Source of the DNA: Lepidodermella squamata
Taxonomy: Eukaryota; Gastrotricha
Direction of reading: 5' to 3'
Assembly (NCBI GenBank): GCA_047495785.1
Contig: JBLDXI010000015.1
Span: 1,302,001 to 1,366,000, forward strand
Length of the DNA stretch: 64,000 bases
In this document: positions 33,137 through 46,065 of the stretch, piece after piece
Position numbering within the stretch: the stretch's first letter is position 1
Layout of the letters: every line of letters begins with the position of its first letter
Position numbers and translations under genes: made by a program
Notes under the pieces: model-generated
Told to the model about the DNA's origin: nothing
The model's database searches: none
What the model saw: the letters and a program-made list of their open reading frames with translations, nothing else

Positions 33137-36088
33137 ATGGTTAACCCGAGTCGTGTTCTCAAGAAGCCGCTTCCAGTAGAAAACATGCTCTTCAACCTAG
33201 GCACCTTGATAATTCTCGCTAGCTATGGTATCACGCCATTGTTTGGACAAGCCGTCGATCCGGTAAATTGACCAATTTCGCGATTTTAGTGTAAGGTCAA
33301 ATCGAATTTAAGCTCGATGAAATATGCAAAGCTGAGGCGGATCCTGGACCTTGCTACGCCTACCTAGAAATGTTTTTCTACGAAGCAACTACAGGGACCT
33401 GCAAGAAATTTGTGTACGGGGGTTGCCAAGGTATTCCAGACCGTTCTAGCTGTAAACGTTCCGTAAATATCCATCCTTAGGAAATGTTAACAGATTCTGG
33501 AACGAAAGCGAGTGCTTAGCGACTTGCGGAAAGTTGAGACCTATTCGTTAGTAAAAACAGACTGTTTTTTCACAGCCTTTCAAAACTTGAATTTTTTTTT
33601 CAGCGGCCGGGGCCAGTGGAAACGTAGCTTCTCAAATATTATAAGAATTATTCAGGACATATTTTGTCCTTTTTAGGATGACAGATCCGTATGTTACGAG
33701 CCACGATTTACCGGGCCATGCCGTGCCGAAATTCGACGATATTATTACAATTCTGAAGATGGCGAATGCCAAGAATTCAACTATGGAGGATGCCAAGCAA
33801 ATGGCAATAACTTTGAATCTGCAGAGGACTGTAAAGCAAGATGTGTTCAAGTTCCAATTCCTGCCAAAACAACTCCCGCAACTGGAATAGTTTGTTTCCC
33901 CCTGAAAACTCCTTTATTCGCTCAAACCGATATGGTTTTAGGTGGACCCATCAGTTTGTAGTTTGCCACGCAAAGGTGGTCCATGCATCGCAAGGTTCTA
34001 CCGTTACTACTTCAACACTGAATCTGGGAAATGCGAGCGGTTTCTCTATGGTGGCTGTCAAGGGAATGAAAACAATTTCGAGACCGAAGTGGCCTGTCAA
34101 AACGCTTGCGGGGATTCGATAGCAGCAGCAAATCGAGCCTTACCAGCTCCTGAAGGTTACAGGATCCGAATTGTACTTCAAGTTTTACTTTACCTTTACC
34201 TTTTTTACAGATGGTGGAAACGTAAGTCTCAATGATTACTTTCGCATTTTCAATTATTTGAATCGGGATAGATGGCTGTTGATGTTTGCACATTGCCGAG
34301 TTATACTGGACCTTGCCGTGCGCGAATCGAGCGGTACTACTACGATGCTTCTCAAGGAATGTGCACGCAATTTATTTATGGAGGCTGCCAGTCGAATGGT
34401 AACAATTTTGAAACAATTGATGCTTGCCAGGACAGATGCGGAGGAAGCACTTCAGTATCGAGGCGAGGTCTAGCTCAGATGACCACTGTCAGCAGAAACG
34501 TAAATTCTTGATTAATCAAGTCCTGATTATATATCAATTTGGGTTCAGAATGACAGGGCTGTTTGCAGCCTCCCTCGTTACACTGGACCGTGTCGAGCAA
34601 GGTATCGCCGCTTTTATTACAACTCAGATTCTGGGAAATGTGAGCCATTCATCTACGGCGGTTGCCAAGCGAATGGAAACAATTTCGAGACTGAGGAAAG
34701 CTGTCAAAAGAAATGTGGCGGAGCTGAGAGCCGACTGCTAACATCGCCAGGTTTCACCTTGAATAAAATTTTTATCACGAATTAAATTCGAAATTTAGCT
34801 CCGATTAATCAGTCTAGTCCTGACTATATTTGCGGTCTAACGCCCGAAAGCGGCTTCTGCAAGGCCCTTTTCCCACGTTTTTACTATGATGCAAGCTCCA
34901 AGTCCTGCAAGACTTTTATTTATGGCGGCTGCGATGGTAAATTGAGCTTCTCTCGATTAGTTGATTATTTCATCATTTATCCGCTGCTCACAAGGAAATG
35001 CGAACAGATTTGAGAGTGAAGATGCATGTTTGAAGTTCTGCAGTAATAGCCGGTCTCTGCCGTTCACAACTGCCGCTACGACAGAATCGCCAACTTTCGC
35101 GCCCAATACTCGTAAGTAACGAAGCTCCCAAATTTTTAAATAACCTGTTCAGCCTCGGTGTAGCTGAGATCTGCAAACAAGACCGTGATTCTGGGTATGG
35201 ATGGGAAGCACTGAGGCGGTATTATTACGATGCGAAAACCACCAAATGTCAACGATTTTTCTGGAGTGGAAGGGGCGGTAATGACAATAGATTCGAAACC
35301 GAGCAGGATTGCATCAGGCGATGCGTTCAACCTAGCAATAGGGGTAGCCCTACCAAGATAGCCTTTATCACAACGACTCCAATCAGAAAGGTTTGGGAGA
35401 TCGTTTTAATTTTGTATCCGAGGCTTCACTTTGTGTTCTAGGATCTGAATACTACGGTGATTTGCTCGAAATCTGCCGAAACGGGGGTTTGCCGAGCTCT
35501 CATACCACGCTACTACTATGATATAGAGTCAAAACGATGCAAAGAGTTCATTTATGGTGGCTGTGGAGGTTAGCATCAATCCAAATTTATAAAATTGCTT
35601 TCAAAAACCTTGATTTTATAAGGAAATGAGAACAACTTTGAAACGGAAGCACTTTGCAATCAAACATGCAATGCTGTCGTGAGTCAATAATACTGGCTAG
35701 ATAAAACTGATTATTACTAAAAGCATTGCTCTAGAAATCTGGGCCTAGGACGTTTGCTAGAGACCCGTCAGCAGATAATGAAACCTCAACTGCGACTACG
35801 CAAGGTTGCTTTCAACTATTATTCACAGCGCTTGTTTCTATCCTTTTCATATCAGATCCGCGATGCTCCTCTTCTAGGAGGCCTTTCAGCTTTGGTTGGG
35901 GGCCATCATTCCGTTTCCGGTTCGACCAGATAACAAACCAATGTACCCGGTTTTTGTGCTTCAATTGCGGTGAAAATGACGAATTTCTGAGTCAACAAGA
36001 CTGCCAGAAGGCTTGCAGCCCGTCTGCATCGCCAAACAATCTCAACGTATTTGGAATTTTCGGAAATGGATTTCCATTCTTCGGCTAG
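33137..36088 (+). CDS. secreted nine-domain Kunitz protein C
   Basis: Sixteen exons: 33137-33227, 33296-33430, 33481-33546, 33604-33623, 33677-33889, 33942-34155, 34211-34221, 34272-34499, 34549-34750, 34799-34936, 34995-35111, 35164-35390, 35442-35568, 35623-35678, 35735-35804 and 35856-36088; 715 residues. After a signal peptide come five classical domains (a-e) with GPCYA, GPCRA, GPCIA, GPCRA and GPCRA, so mostly basic P1 residues. Domains b-e are very alike, each in its own exon, with phase-0 boundaries. Domain f (GFCKA) is followed by g with four Cys (no C2 or C4), h (GVCRA), and last i with LCFNC. Exons of 20 and 11 bp encode linkers. The first intron (33228-33295) is the least certain splice. 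Probably a multi-headed serine protease inhibitor outside the cell. Confidence 0.8.
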
Positions 36089-39000
36089 ACTTCTTTCGCT
36101 TCTCGTACTTTCCATTCAGTAGTGCTAATTTATTATTAATGCCGTGCAGTTTTATGATTGTAAGTCGATATTTTATTTCGTTAATTCGCCGTCGTCATCG
36201 CCACTTATCTAGTGCGAAACTCATCACTACAGCAATATAAAAGGCGCCAAAAAACTTGTCGCGTGATGCACATGACGCATATGGTGAACTTGATACGACA
36301 AATATTCTCACGAGTAAAATGCAGTAAAAGCCGGGCGAAATTTGTTTTTTTTAATGCATGACGAATTCACGCAAACCTCATCCACGATACTCAGATAAGT
36401 CAAAAAGGGCAATTAAATCTCATTTTTTTCACGCAACTCTTTTTGAAGTTTTATATGTGAATTGGTTGGTGATATTTTGAGAATAGGAGCCACGGAGTTA
36501 TCTCATTACAAGGTTTTAACTTCAGACCTGCCAATACGTCATTAGTAATGTGTCAAAAGCCGCTGTCACAAATTACCCAGCGGAAAAGTGGAGTTAGTAG
36601 TATTCATTAATGGCCTCGATTTAATTCCCCGATCATGTAAAATTTCATTATGCTTCATATAGCCGTCATCATTATGAGAGGCAAGGCTGCATAAAAAAGC
36701 AGCACGTGCGGCCAAAGTCATTGATTAGGAAATTTGAAGTGAATTACCCTGAAATGCCTCTTTTCCTCACATGTGAAAGGCACAACATAGGACTAGCAAT
36801 TTCCTTAACTGGTTTTCTACTATACATAAAGTGCTTACTAGTTTGGGAGTTGTAATTTTTGATATGTTATATATTTTATTGGTTTTCTCATTTGCCGATA
36901 TTTTCACGCATTTCTTAAAGAAGTTTTTATTCCTATCAATTTTATCTGAGCGGAGATTTATTAAATTTTACCCGGTTGTAAATTGAGGAAGTGATTTTAT
37001 TTACCCGAAAACTCGTCTGGCCGCGCACTTCGATATTGCATATCGATTTGTCTCTATATCGGTCCATATGCAGTCTTTTACGCACATGAGCTCTGTTTTA
37101 GGAAAAATAAAGCGCGCCGGATGCGCAGCGCATGTATGTTATTTCGGCACATTTGTCCACACGCACTTACCAAGTATACCAAATTTAATACTCGCCTGTA
37201 GTGCCGAGCAAGACCATAACGGCTCATGCAAGCTTACTGACTGGTCCCTAGCAGCAACTTTTTTGCGGCCGGACTAAATACTGGCGTGATCATTTTCGGC
37301 TTGTCTTTTTCATATTTTACGCAGTGAATAGAAATTAGCCGTTGTAGTCTCTCAATAGCACCTGATAATTTACCGCACGATTCATTAGCTAATTCGCATT
37401 GACGGTCTTTCACCTGTGTTATCGAGAAGAGAAATTGAACCCGTGATTATTTATTTTTTACATTCCGCGCGCCGCCACAGCCTCGAAATTTCGTTCGTAA
37501 TAGCAATAGGTAGCCCAGTAATTTTTACAAGATCAATTGTTACGCGATGAAAGCTGATTGCTGATGTATTTACATTATATCTATGCAACGGCGGCGATGA
37601 TAAGCAATAGCTAGCGTGTCGACATCAGTTCGCCGTAATTGTAGCTATTATTATCGAAAACAATAAAAATAACAGTTTTCTTTTTGTTGATTCTTCACGC
37701 TACTGCGTGCTAAGCAAATACGTATGCGGCTCGCTTTCAACGCTCATCCGGTCTTTCAGCGCCTCTTCATTTGGCTGCGGTAGCTACAGATGATTCCGTT
37801 TGTAGATCCCATGCCCAAATATCGTAGTGCCACTCGCGCGTAACCGGTCTCTGTACTAACGCATCATGCCCAACTGCGAACTCGCAATTCTCGAATCGGG
37901 CCTACTTTTTTATATTATCTCGCCTGCTTATTCCGGATCAATAATTAAGCGACTTCGGAGGTCGCTTTTTCAGGGCTTAGTATAAGTCGCTTAATCTGGG
38001 ACGTTCTCTTGGAGCACCAAAAGCCCACTGCTATTCTCTTTTTCCGTTTTTCTTACATTTTTACACGGAGTTTTCAGAGCTTTCCGTAAATTTAAATTTC
38101 AATGGCCGAAGAACTTTGAAAGGCCTTGTGATAGCCTAGTGGCTACTTTCAAGCTTTTTCGGCTGCGAATTTTCGGACCAGAGGGTCTCCCCTGTGGTTT
38201 GTTTTTTCGGAATTTATTGTCTCGATCTCTCGAATCCTCCTGTATAACACACACCGGTGCCTATTATACTCACCAAGCTGGGCCAATAATCGCACTGGGC
38301 CTTTAATAGCTAATGGGATATAACATATTTGCTGTACTCCATAATTTTGATCTGCTTAATGAAAAAGGAAATTGAACGTCCGGAGATCTCAAATTTATCG
38401 AATGATAAAAATAGAAAAATGTAAAAATTAATAATGATTTTATGATTTTTGCCATTTATTTCTGCAATCTCTTTTGGTTTAACGTTCCCATTTCCGAATT
38501 CGCAGTTAGATTGGGGCGCGTATAATCTGTGACAAGAAATAGGAATTGAGCTATCTTGCACGTTCCTTTCCAAGTCTTTTACGCAATGCTGCGAAGACGC
38601 GTTAATCCTGCCTTTCTCGTTAATCCAAGAAAAAGCCTGGTGTAAACACGCGCACACAAAAAGTGGCCCTCGTAATTCCAACGCAGGCACAAAGAAAGGT
38701 GAGCGCGCTAATGCTTAATTCTTTGTAAAGTAAGATGCGCACATTAATGTTTTTGCTAGCCATTGCGTAGGCAGCCTTGCATTCATGATCGCGGCTAGGA
38801 CATAAAATAAATCAAAAGCTCATGAAGAGGTAATGATCGGCTAAATGGTGCCAAAAACGTAACCTATACGACGTATTTACATTTCTGGAAAGTTATGGAA
38901 TTATTTGGAGCTTCATTCCTCAGTATTTCAAAATAAATGCTGTCGCCCAAGCTGTATTAATTGCTTGAAGGCGATATGCATTTAATGAAATCTTGGACGT

Positions 39001-40352
39001 AGGACGTTTGGAATAGGTTCCCCTTATTCCTTTCCTTTTGTGTCGCCTTGATTCCTATCGTGGGTGAAATAGGAAACTTCTAAGCGCATAGCTCAATGTT
39101 TATCGATAGCATTAGCTTACATTAATACAAGAACAATATTGGGTTAAATTAATCTTAATGAAAATTCTCCATTTTTTTCATACAAGTGTTGAAGCGTTTT
39201 CCGTTTAAACGTTCGAATATAATCCGGCTCACATTAATGCGGCCCAAATTGCATGGCTGGTGCCTCGGAATGAAATTTACATACAAATGGTTGCAATAAG
39301 CCAGATGACATTAATTCGAACTTGCGTTATAACTTACCAAATGGTGCATCACAGAGTCCAAATTTTTTATGAAGAGCGTGTTCTACCCCAAATTCGATAT
39401 TCAAAATGGGATTCCTTTTCAATCTCCAATTATTAGATGTAGATCAATTTTTCAAGTTTGATAAGAAAATGTAGAATAGCGTTCACTGATATTTTGTCGG
39501 CCAATGAAAAAGCAAAGACAAGGGGAAAATTTCAACATCGATATTTTTTGAGTCACCGATTTAGCCCGGCCTACAATAAAAAGCGGGCTTCCATTAAACA
39601 AAACTAAATTCTCTGGCGAGTCCGGCTCAGACAGAAATTACTGTGATTTTATTGCAATTATATAGCTACTTTTTCATAATTTATCAATAGATTCAGTAAC
39701 ACTATTCAATTTTTCTGTGGCATCGGCGGCTTGCGTACAAATATTTCAGCCAAAAAAATGCACAGCAATCAGTGCATCATGTCCGTTAGTAAGCTCATAC
39801 ACAGAGCCAGCGTTCGATACTTGGTATATTTGTTCGCAGCAACAATGCTGTGGAGAGATAAATGTTCGTGTAATGGCGGACAGCGCGCAATTTTCGAATC
39901 GAGCGTGTTCATTAACCATGGTAATAAGTGATGCGCATATCTTCAACTAGATATAGACGATATTGGTTAAGCATCAATATTATTTGCCGAGACGCACTTT
40001 GTTTACCTGGTTTTTTTCTTTGTAGGATGATACTTATACCTGTTTGCTTTTTTACGACTCGCCGCCTAATGGTTCGACATTCTGACGCAGCAAGTGCCGG
40101 ACCGTTTGCCTACCCAGCGTAAATAAGTTATTTTAGCCATAACGCAAACCGATACATCATGCGATAGAACCGGCGCAAATCGATTATCGAAAAACAACCT
40201 CAACCTCAGCCTGCCCTAATTTTGTGGTTTCGGCCGCGACTTCACCTTAAATGTGACGACCCTTAAAACGCTCGAAATAAGACGACTATAGCAACTTGAA
40301 AATTGCGGTCGTTATTACGACTTGAACCGTTCGTCACTGCCGAAAGGGCTTG
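36089..40352. other. gene-poor region of about 4.3 kb
   Basis: No exon with a recognisable domain on either strand. Frames at 37068-37277, 38310-38690 (minus, GTG start) and 39717-39950 show no domain or codon pattern I trust. A perfect 6-bp-stem hairpin followed by five T lies at 37948-37971. The right end should carry the promoter of the GPCR starting at 40353. Confidence 0.5.
37948..37971 (+). other. short hairpin followed by a T run
   Basis: AGCGAC and GTCGCT form a 6-bp stem around the loop TTCGGAG, followed directly by a run of T. This resembles the 3' end of a small polymerase III transcript or a chance hairpin. No promoter boxes or known RNA are recognised upstream. Confidence 0.25.
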
Positions 40353-42986
40353 ATGGCCCTCGCCGCCTTGAACGAGACATTTTTCAACAATGAATCGAGC
40401 TCAACAGATGCGGCAGAGCAAGGTAAGCCACTTGATTTCTTGAGAGATTATGAAAATATCAATGTCGAAAATATTAGGACTTGATTTGGTGTCCTAAAGA
40501 TTGATTTAACTATCCTGTAGAAGTAGATTGTAATTCGGGAATTGCAATTTGAAAGACTTTTTTAGTGTTGAAATCAATTGAAAAGAAAAGTCTGAGATAA
40601 TGTGTATTTCACTTGAAACGTACGAGTTGTTGATTAATGAAATGGACAAAGTATGTGCAATCAATCAATATAAATGACTTGTCTATCAAGCATCCAAAAA
40701 ATATGACTTTTAAAATGTTCTCCGTATAAATAGCGAAAGCCTTTTCAATCAAGTTCGAGGCGTGGTTTAATTCAGCTGAAGACGTAAATAGTATTTGCTG
40801 TTCGTTTTGCATTCAAGATAAAGTTACTAGCGCGAAATATCCTTGGAGACCCTAGGTGGAAATTACGGCTCTCAATTTATTTCTGCGATAATGTAGCCAT
40901 TAGTATTGATTAGGACTCATGGGCTCAATGAAAGCCGATAATACATTATCGAAAATACCTGATTATATCGCTATTATGAGGAAACTTCACGCTGCAATGT
41001 TCACGATTTAACTTGTTCGCTCTATAACACTCAATATTAAATTGAAAATGCGCTTTCATCTCACAGACCTCGGCCCGGAGATAATAGAGAACGACTGCAG
41101 CAGCGGCCCGCTTTACAATGTCTTGATGATAGCTTTATTTGTGTTCGGAACCGTCGGCAACATCGCCTCAGTCGCCGTCATGCACCGGCCATCGCTGCGA
41201 AAACGCGCCGGATCGCCGGCCCTCACTGTTTTAGTCTTTTTCAATACGCTTGGCCTCTTCTTCAACGGTCTTTCTTCCATAGATGACATGAATTCTGTGG
41301 TAAGATTTATTACCAGAATTTGTAATGATTATTCGTGGTATTTCGTCATAGTATAATGGATCAATAGAGGCTCACGTAGGGCCGATTGGATGCAAACTGC
41401 TTCGTTACGTACCAGCCGTTATCCAGCTGATGGGCCATTGGGTTGTTGTCTACATCACAGCGCAGCGATTTGTTGCCGTGTGTCTGCCTAAAGCCGATAG
41501 CGCCTTCTTTCAAGATACAAATGCCAAAGTTGTTCATTCGTCAATATTTATTGTTGTTGCTGCTACACAGTTATGGCGGCCTTATCTCGATACACAAGTG
41601 GTAAGTTTTAACCTAAAAATTGTTGAAAATCACAATTAAATTTCGGACTTTCAGCCTGCTACCTATGTCAATTCAACAAATGGAACTCTCGAACTAGAAG
41701 CGCCAGCCAGTTGTAGCGCTGAACATCTGGGAATTTACATAGACCTCGAATCATTTTTCTACCAACTCGGCCTGTTGTTCTTCCTACCGGCTGTTCTCAT
41801 TCTAGTTATGAACACATGTGTAATCATTAAACTATATCAAGACTACCACCGGAACCGACGGCAAGCTCAAAGAAGACAGCTCCGTGAGTCTCTACGGTTG
41901 CAAATGTTCGAAAGTATATCTACGGGAACCCATGAACATGTGCAAAATGCTACCTCCACGTCAAAGAAGGACGACTTGAAAAATGCATTTCTTGAAGAAA
42001 TGGAAACCGGAGGGGCGGAAGCTCCGCTGGAGACAAAGCTACGCAAGGCAACTGTTGTCCTGTTGGCCGTCACGTGTACGTTCTGGTGTTATATCCTGCC
42101 GCATCTCTTTTTACTGCTGTATGTTCGACTCAACGAACTCATAAACGGCCGTTTGGCCGGCTATAACGCTTTCATGCGAGTTTGTAAAGTAAGTTTCCAT
42201 TTGCTATCTTTCGCATGCAATTTCTTTTTTACGAAACTCCGCCAATTTTCTGTGTTCATTCACCAAACCCATGACTCAACCCTTTTCGACAATTCCTCGG
42301 CCCGGCAAATTCTGAAATATGAGGCCAAAGTGGGAGACAAGGATAGATGGTTTTGAATTTGGAAACACCTTTCCCATATGAGGAATATCCGATAAACCCG
42401 ATGGTTTGATTAGGGATTAGACCCGCTTCCCTCATTATTTCTAGGCCAAGCCAAAATTATAATTGAAAAATAGTACGAATTGTATCCACGTTTCTGATGT
42501 TACAAGTCTGACAATTCTTTATTCTTTCAGATACGGTCAAATTAACTTAATTTTTTTAAATTACCGCAGGCTCTCAATGTGACTAGTTTCTTAGCAACAA
42601 TCAGTAGCGCCGACTACATCCTTCTTCAGCTTATCTTCGACGACATGTTTCGGCGTGAGCTCCAATTCATCGTCTACCGCCTGTTTGGAAAGTGTTCACT
42701 ACGCTGCCAGTACCTCTACATCCGCGAGCGGCAACTGCAACGTCCGCCGCCGGAGCCAGAGCTCCACAGGAATCCTATAAAATCCTCAAGCAGCAACGGT
42801 ATATCGTCCATGTGCGAGAGCAGTTTGATAGCGAGACCGTCTAGCCTCGCCCCGGTAGCTCTTCTCGCCGCGACGCCGACCAGTTGCGACCTGACTGATA
42901 TCCGAAGTACGTGCAGCCAGTCGAAGCCTTTCATTTCTCCATCGCCTACCGTCGATTCCGTCCTGTTCAGAGACAGCCAGGTCTAA
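40353..42986 (+). CDS. rhodopsin-class GPCR, peptide-receptor-like (family member 4)
   Basis: Exons 40353-40422, 41067-41299, 41352-41600, 41655-42188 and 42570-42986; 500 residues. The first exon was found by phase: it encodes a short N-terminus with NET and NES glycosylation sites and joins through a 644-bp phase-1 intron. GTVGNIASVAVMHRPSLRKR marks TM1-2, GPIGCKLLR the Cys before TM3, and GHWVVVYITAQRFVAVCLP the TM3 end, with Gln in place of the acidic residue of E/DRY. LWRPYLDTQ ends TM4. LLFFLPAVLILVMNTCVIIKLY is TM5, LRKATVVLLAVTCTFWCY is TM6, and SSADYILLQLIFDDMFRREL covers TM7 and helix 8. The tail is Ser-rich. Located at the plasma membrane; ligand unknown. Confidence 0.88.
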
Positions 42987-44168
42987 CCCTTCTAATGTTT
43001 CTATCTCTATAACAACCGTCTTCCCCGCTGAGGATCTATACATCATCAGATTTTTATTTCTACTTGAATTGATGAATTATTTCATATTTTGTTTTTGCTA
43101 AAATTAATACTCGGTTTGATTCGCGATTTTATTACGTAAAATATGTTACAACTGATACGTGATAAGAATGCGTTGATATATAGAGCGATAATCTGTTAAC
43201 CACGATACGCATCGTTGAAAGGAGCTACGCAAAAATAAAGAAGCAAAGATTGAACTGAAGTATTTTTTGCTGTTATTAAAGTGTGGAGCGGAAAAGCGAA
43301 GATTGCTCTCATTTTTTATTAATTCAGCTTTTCAATATCCCGCTGAGCCTGCCATTGGCGCGTTCTGTAATCTTTCAGTTAATGCACGTAAGTGGAATTT
43401 TGATAGAGCCGTCGATTTATCAATTTTTCAATCCTTTTCGACAATTCATTCAGCGTTTTTAAGGATGCATACTACGCAAAAAAAATCTCGAATGCTTTGA
43501 AACAATTTGTAATTCATAATGTATTGCACATTTTCTTGGGGTTTCCTAGGGTTTTATGAGTTCACATAGAATTATAAATATGAATTAGGGAGCAGTTCCA
43601 ATTTAGGACAATTATTGTTTCGATGATTCTTCCAAATTTCTGGGATTCAAGATTTTACAACCAACAAAAAAGAGTTCTACAACAATTTGGCCTTTTTGTT
43701 AGCGAAACAAAATTCTATTGATATGTGAAGACCCACTACGACCACCTTTCGCCCTTCTCGATACATGTTTGTTTACCTAAGACTGCAAAAAACTTGAGTG
43801 AAATAAGTTTCGCATCCATTATCTTTTCGATTACTCTTAGCAGGTTCGACGAGGCGGTAAAACTAATATCAGTAAAAACGCGATTTATTTGTTCTTTGCA
43901 TCAACACTAACGAGTGGTCGTCGATTCTTTCCAAGTCATGCTTGGCCGGCTAGCTGATCGCAGTGAATTCGGGAACGAGTGTCTTATATCAATCATCATA
44001 CGCTGATGAGGTAGTAGCGGCTTAGTTTTTTACTACAGCGAGACTACCGCGCAATCAATGTTTACCCGGCTCTCCTTATAACATCATTAGCCGCATTGTT
44101 CTTTATTCCTTCGGTAGAAACAAAATAATGGTCCTCTCGTAGCTCCCACGAGTTAGGATCGAGTTGCA
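42987..44168. other. intergenic between GPCR members 4 and 5
   Basis: A spacer of about 1.2 kb. A 77-codon frame at 43267-43500 shows no domain. No RNA gene is seen. Confidence 0.5.
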
Positions 44169-46065
44169 ATGTCGGAAAACTTGGGTAATTATTTCTAAAC
44201 TCAATTTCTCGATATCTGAGTATTTTAACAAAATTTAGATTCCAACGGTGAACCATACAACACTACAAATGTTGATACTTCACATTGCAGTGGTGGAAAG
44301 TGGTTCGATTCGATAATTCTCGTGCTTTTCCTTATTGGAGCTGCGGGGAACATGCTTTCTGTGATCGTTATGCGACGGCCGTCGATTCGAAGGCGCAATT
44401 ACTCACCGGCGCTGAGTGTCTTAGCCCTTTTCAATATTCTAGCCTTATTTTTCCAAGCCTTGTTCGCTATGAGTGGTCTCATTGTTGGGGTAAGACCGCT
44501 TTTCTACAGGAGACGCATGGTTTTAATTTTGTTTGCAACTAAAACAGAATGAATCCTTATTCGATCATTTGGTATCACAAATTTTAATTTTTGTATTGTT
44601 TCGCTGTTTCCCCTGATGTAGTCCTTTTCTTCAAACATTTCCAGCAAGACAACGATTATTTATTGCATTTTTCAGAGTTATGACTCGATGGAGAGGCAAC
44701 TTGGCTCCTTCGGCTGCAAAATGATCCGATATATGCCACCCGTGATCCAGTTGATGGATCACTGGATGGTTGTTTTCATCACTGCTCAGCGTTTCTTCGC
44801 AATCTGCTTGCCAAAATCGCCACTGGGTGTGGTTTTCGCTGACACCAACTCAAAAATCGTGTTCCCTGTGATGTTCATTTTTGTGGCGAGTACTCAGATA
44901 TGGCGGCCTTTCATGGACACGCTCGACCCGGCGATTTACGATAAAGAAACCGGTCAGATTTTGGTACCAGAATCTTGCGGGGCCAAATTGAACTACATCG
45001 AGACTTACGTTCAAATCGACTGGTTCGTCTACCAACTCGCCCTTCTCTTCTTCTTCCCGTCACTATTCATTCTCGTCATGAATGCTGGAGTTATTTATAA
45101 GCTGTACCAGGACTATAACATCAGAAACCAGCGCCTATTAAGAGTCCGTTTGTCTATGTCAACCGGAGCTAGGCGGCTGGAGGAAGAGGATGCCGAGCAA
45201 GAGAATGACCTGCTTAAGGAGGTGAAAGATTGCGACGGAGCGGATTCCCTTGAAACGCGAATACGCAAGGCTACGATCCTATTACTTGCCTTAACCTGCA
45301 CATTTTGGTTCTACACTCTGCCTTACTTGTTACTGTTGATGTACGTTAGAATCTACGACATGATATTCGGGCGTCAGGCTGGTCTTCTCGCCTTTGTCAG
45401 AGTGTGTCTGGTGGGTTTTCTATTTTGTCCTAATTCAGGACATTTTTAAATTTTGTCGTTTGCAGGCGTTGAACATCACAAGTATCATCGCCTCGCTGAG
45501 TAGCGCCGACTATTTTTTCGTTCAGTTCATTTTTGACGATCTATTCCGGCTCGAGCTCAAATTCATGGCTTATCGACTCCTTGGCTACTGTTCAAGTTCC
45601 TTCCGCTTCCGTTACATACAAGCTAGAAGGAAACACAGGCTGAGGCTAGCACGTGGTTACTATTTGGACTATAGAATCAATAATTTGAACAAGAAAACGC
45701 CCTCGACTACTATTGAGCAGAGCGGAGCTTGTAAACAGGTCATATCTCTGACTTCTTTCACTGCATCAGCATTCATGGCGCCACAGGTCGTTCGGTACAT
45801 AGATATGGACAGTTTTATGGAGTCGTCGCTCATACTCAGCCAAATGCAGCAAAGCACGACAAGCACAATGTCCCGGTTAACGGATTGCCTATCGATGGAC
45901 ACGAGCTTCGACGCTCGTTGTCGAGACTTCAAACCCATCGATTCATCTGAAAGCAGTGAAAATCGTAGGAATTCGTTGATTCAATCTCGCCTTGTGTTGT
46001 ATCTTTACCTCAACGGAAGCTACCACGACTTGTTAACTACCCAGAATCAAAATCGTGTGGCGTAA
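44169..46065 (+). CDS. rhodopsin-class GPCR, peptide-receptor-like (family member 5)
   Basis: Exons 44169-44184, 44239-44489, 44676-45410 and 45466-46065; 533 residues. The 16-bp first exon encodes MSENL and joins by a phase-1 intron, as in members 4 and 6. GAAGNMLSVIVMRRPSIRRR marks TM1-2, GSFGCKMIR the Cys before TM3, and DHWMVVFITAQRFFAICLP the TM3 end, again with Gln for Asp/Glu. IWRPFMDTLD ends TM4 and reads straight into ECL2, because the phase-0 intron present in the paralogues is missing. LLFFFPSLFILVMNAGVIYKLY is TM5, IRKATILLLALTCTFWFY is TM6, and SSADYFFVQFIFDDLFRLEL covers TM7 and helix 8. ICL3 is acidic. The tail of about 150 residues is Ser-rich. Confidence 0.87.

Noticed and set aside
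33228-33295. Use of the gtaaat donor at 33263 for the first intron of gene C
   Set aside because: It would give an intron of about 27-33 bp and a phase that misses the Kunitz frame; the donor at 33228 fits both length and phase.
34799-36088. Second half of Kunitz gene C as a separate gene
   Set aside because: No ATG or signal peptide before domain f, and the phase-1 splice from 34750 to 34799 restores a clean linker.
38310-38690. 126-codon minus-strand frame in the desert
   Set aside because: Opens with GTG, AT-rich composition typical of spacer, no domain or signal peptide.
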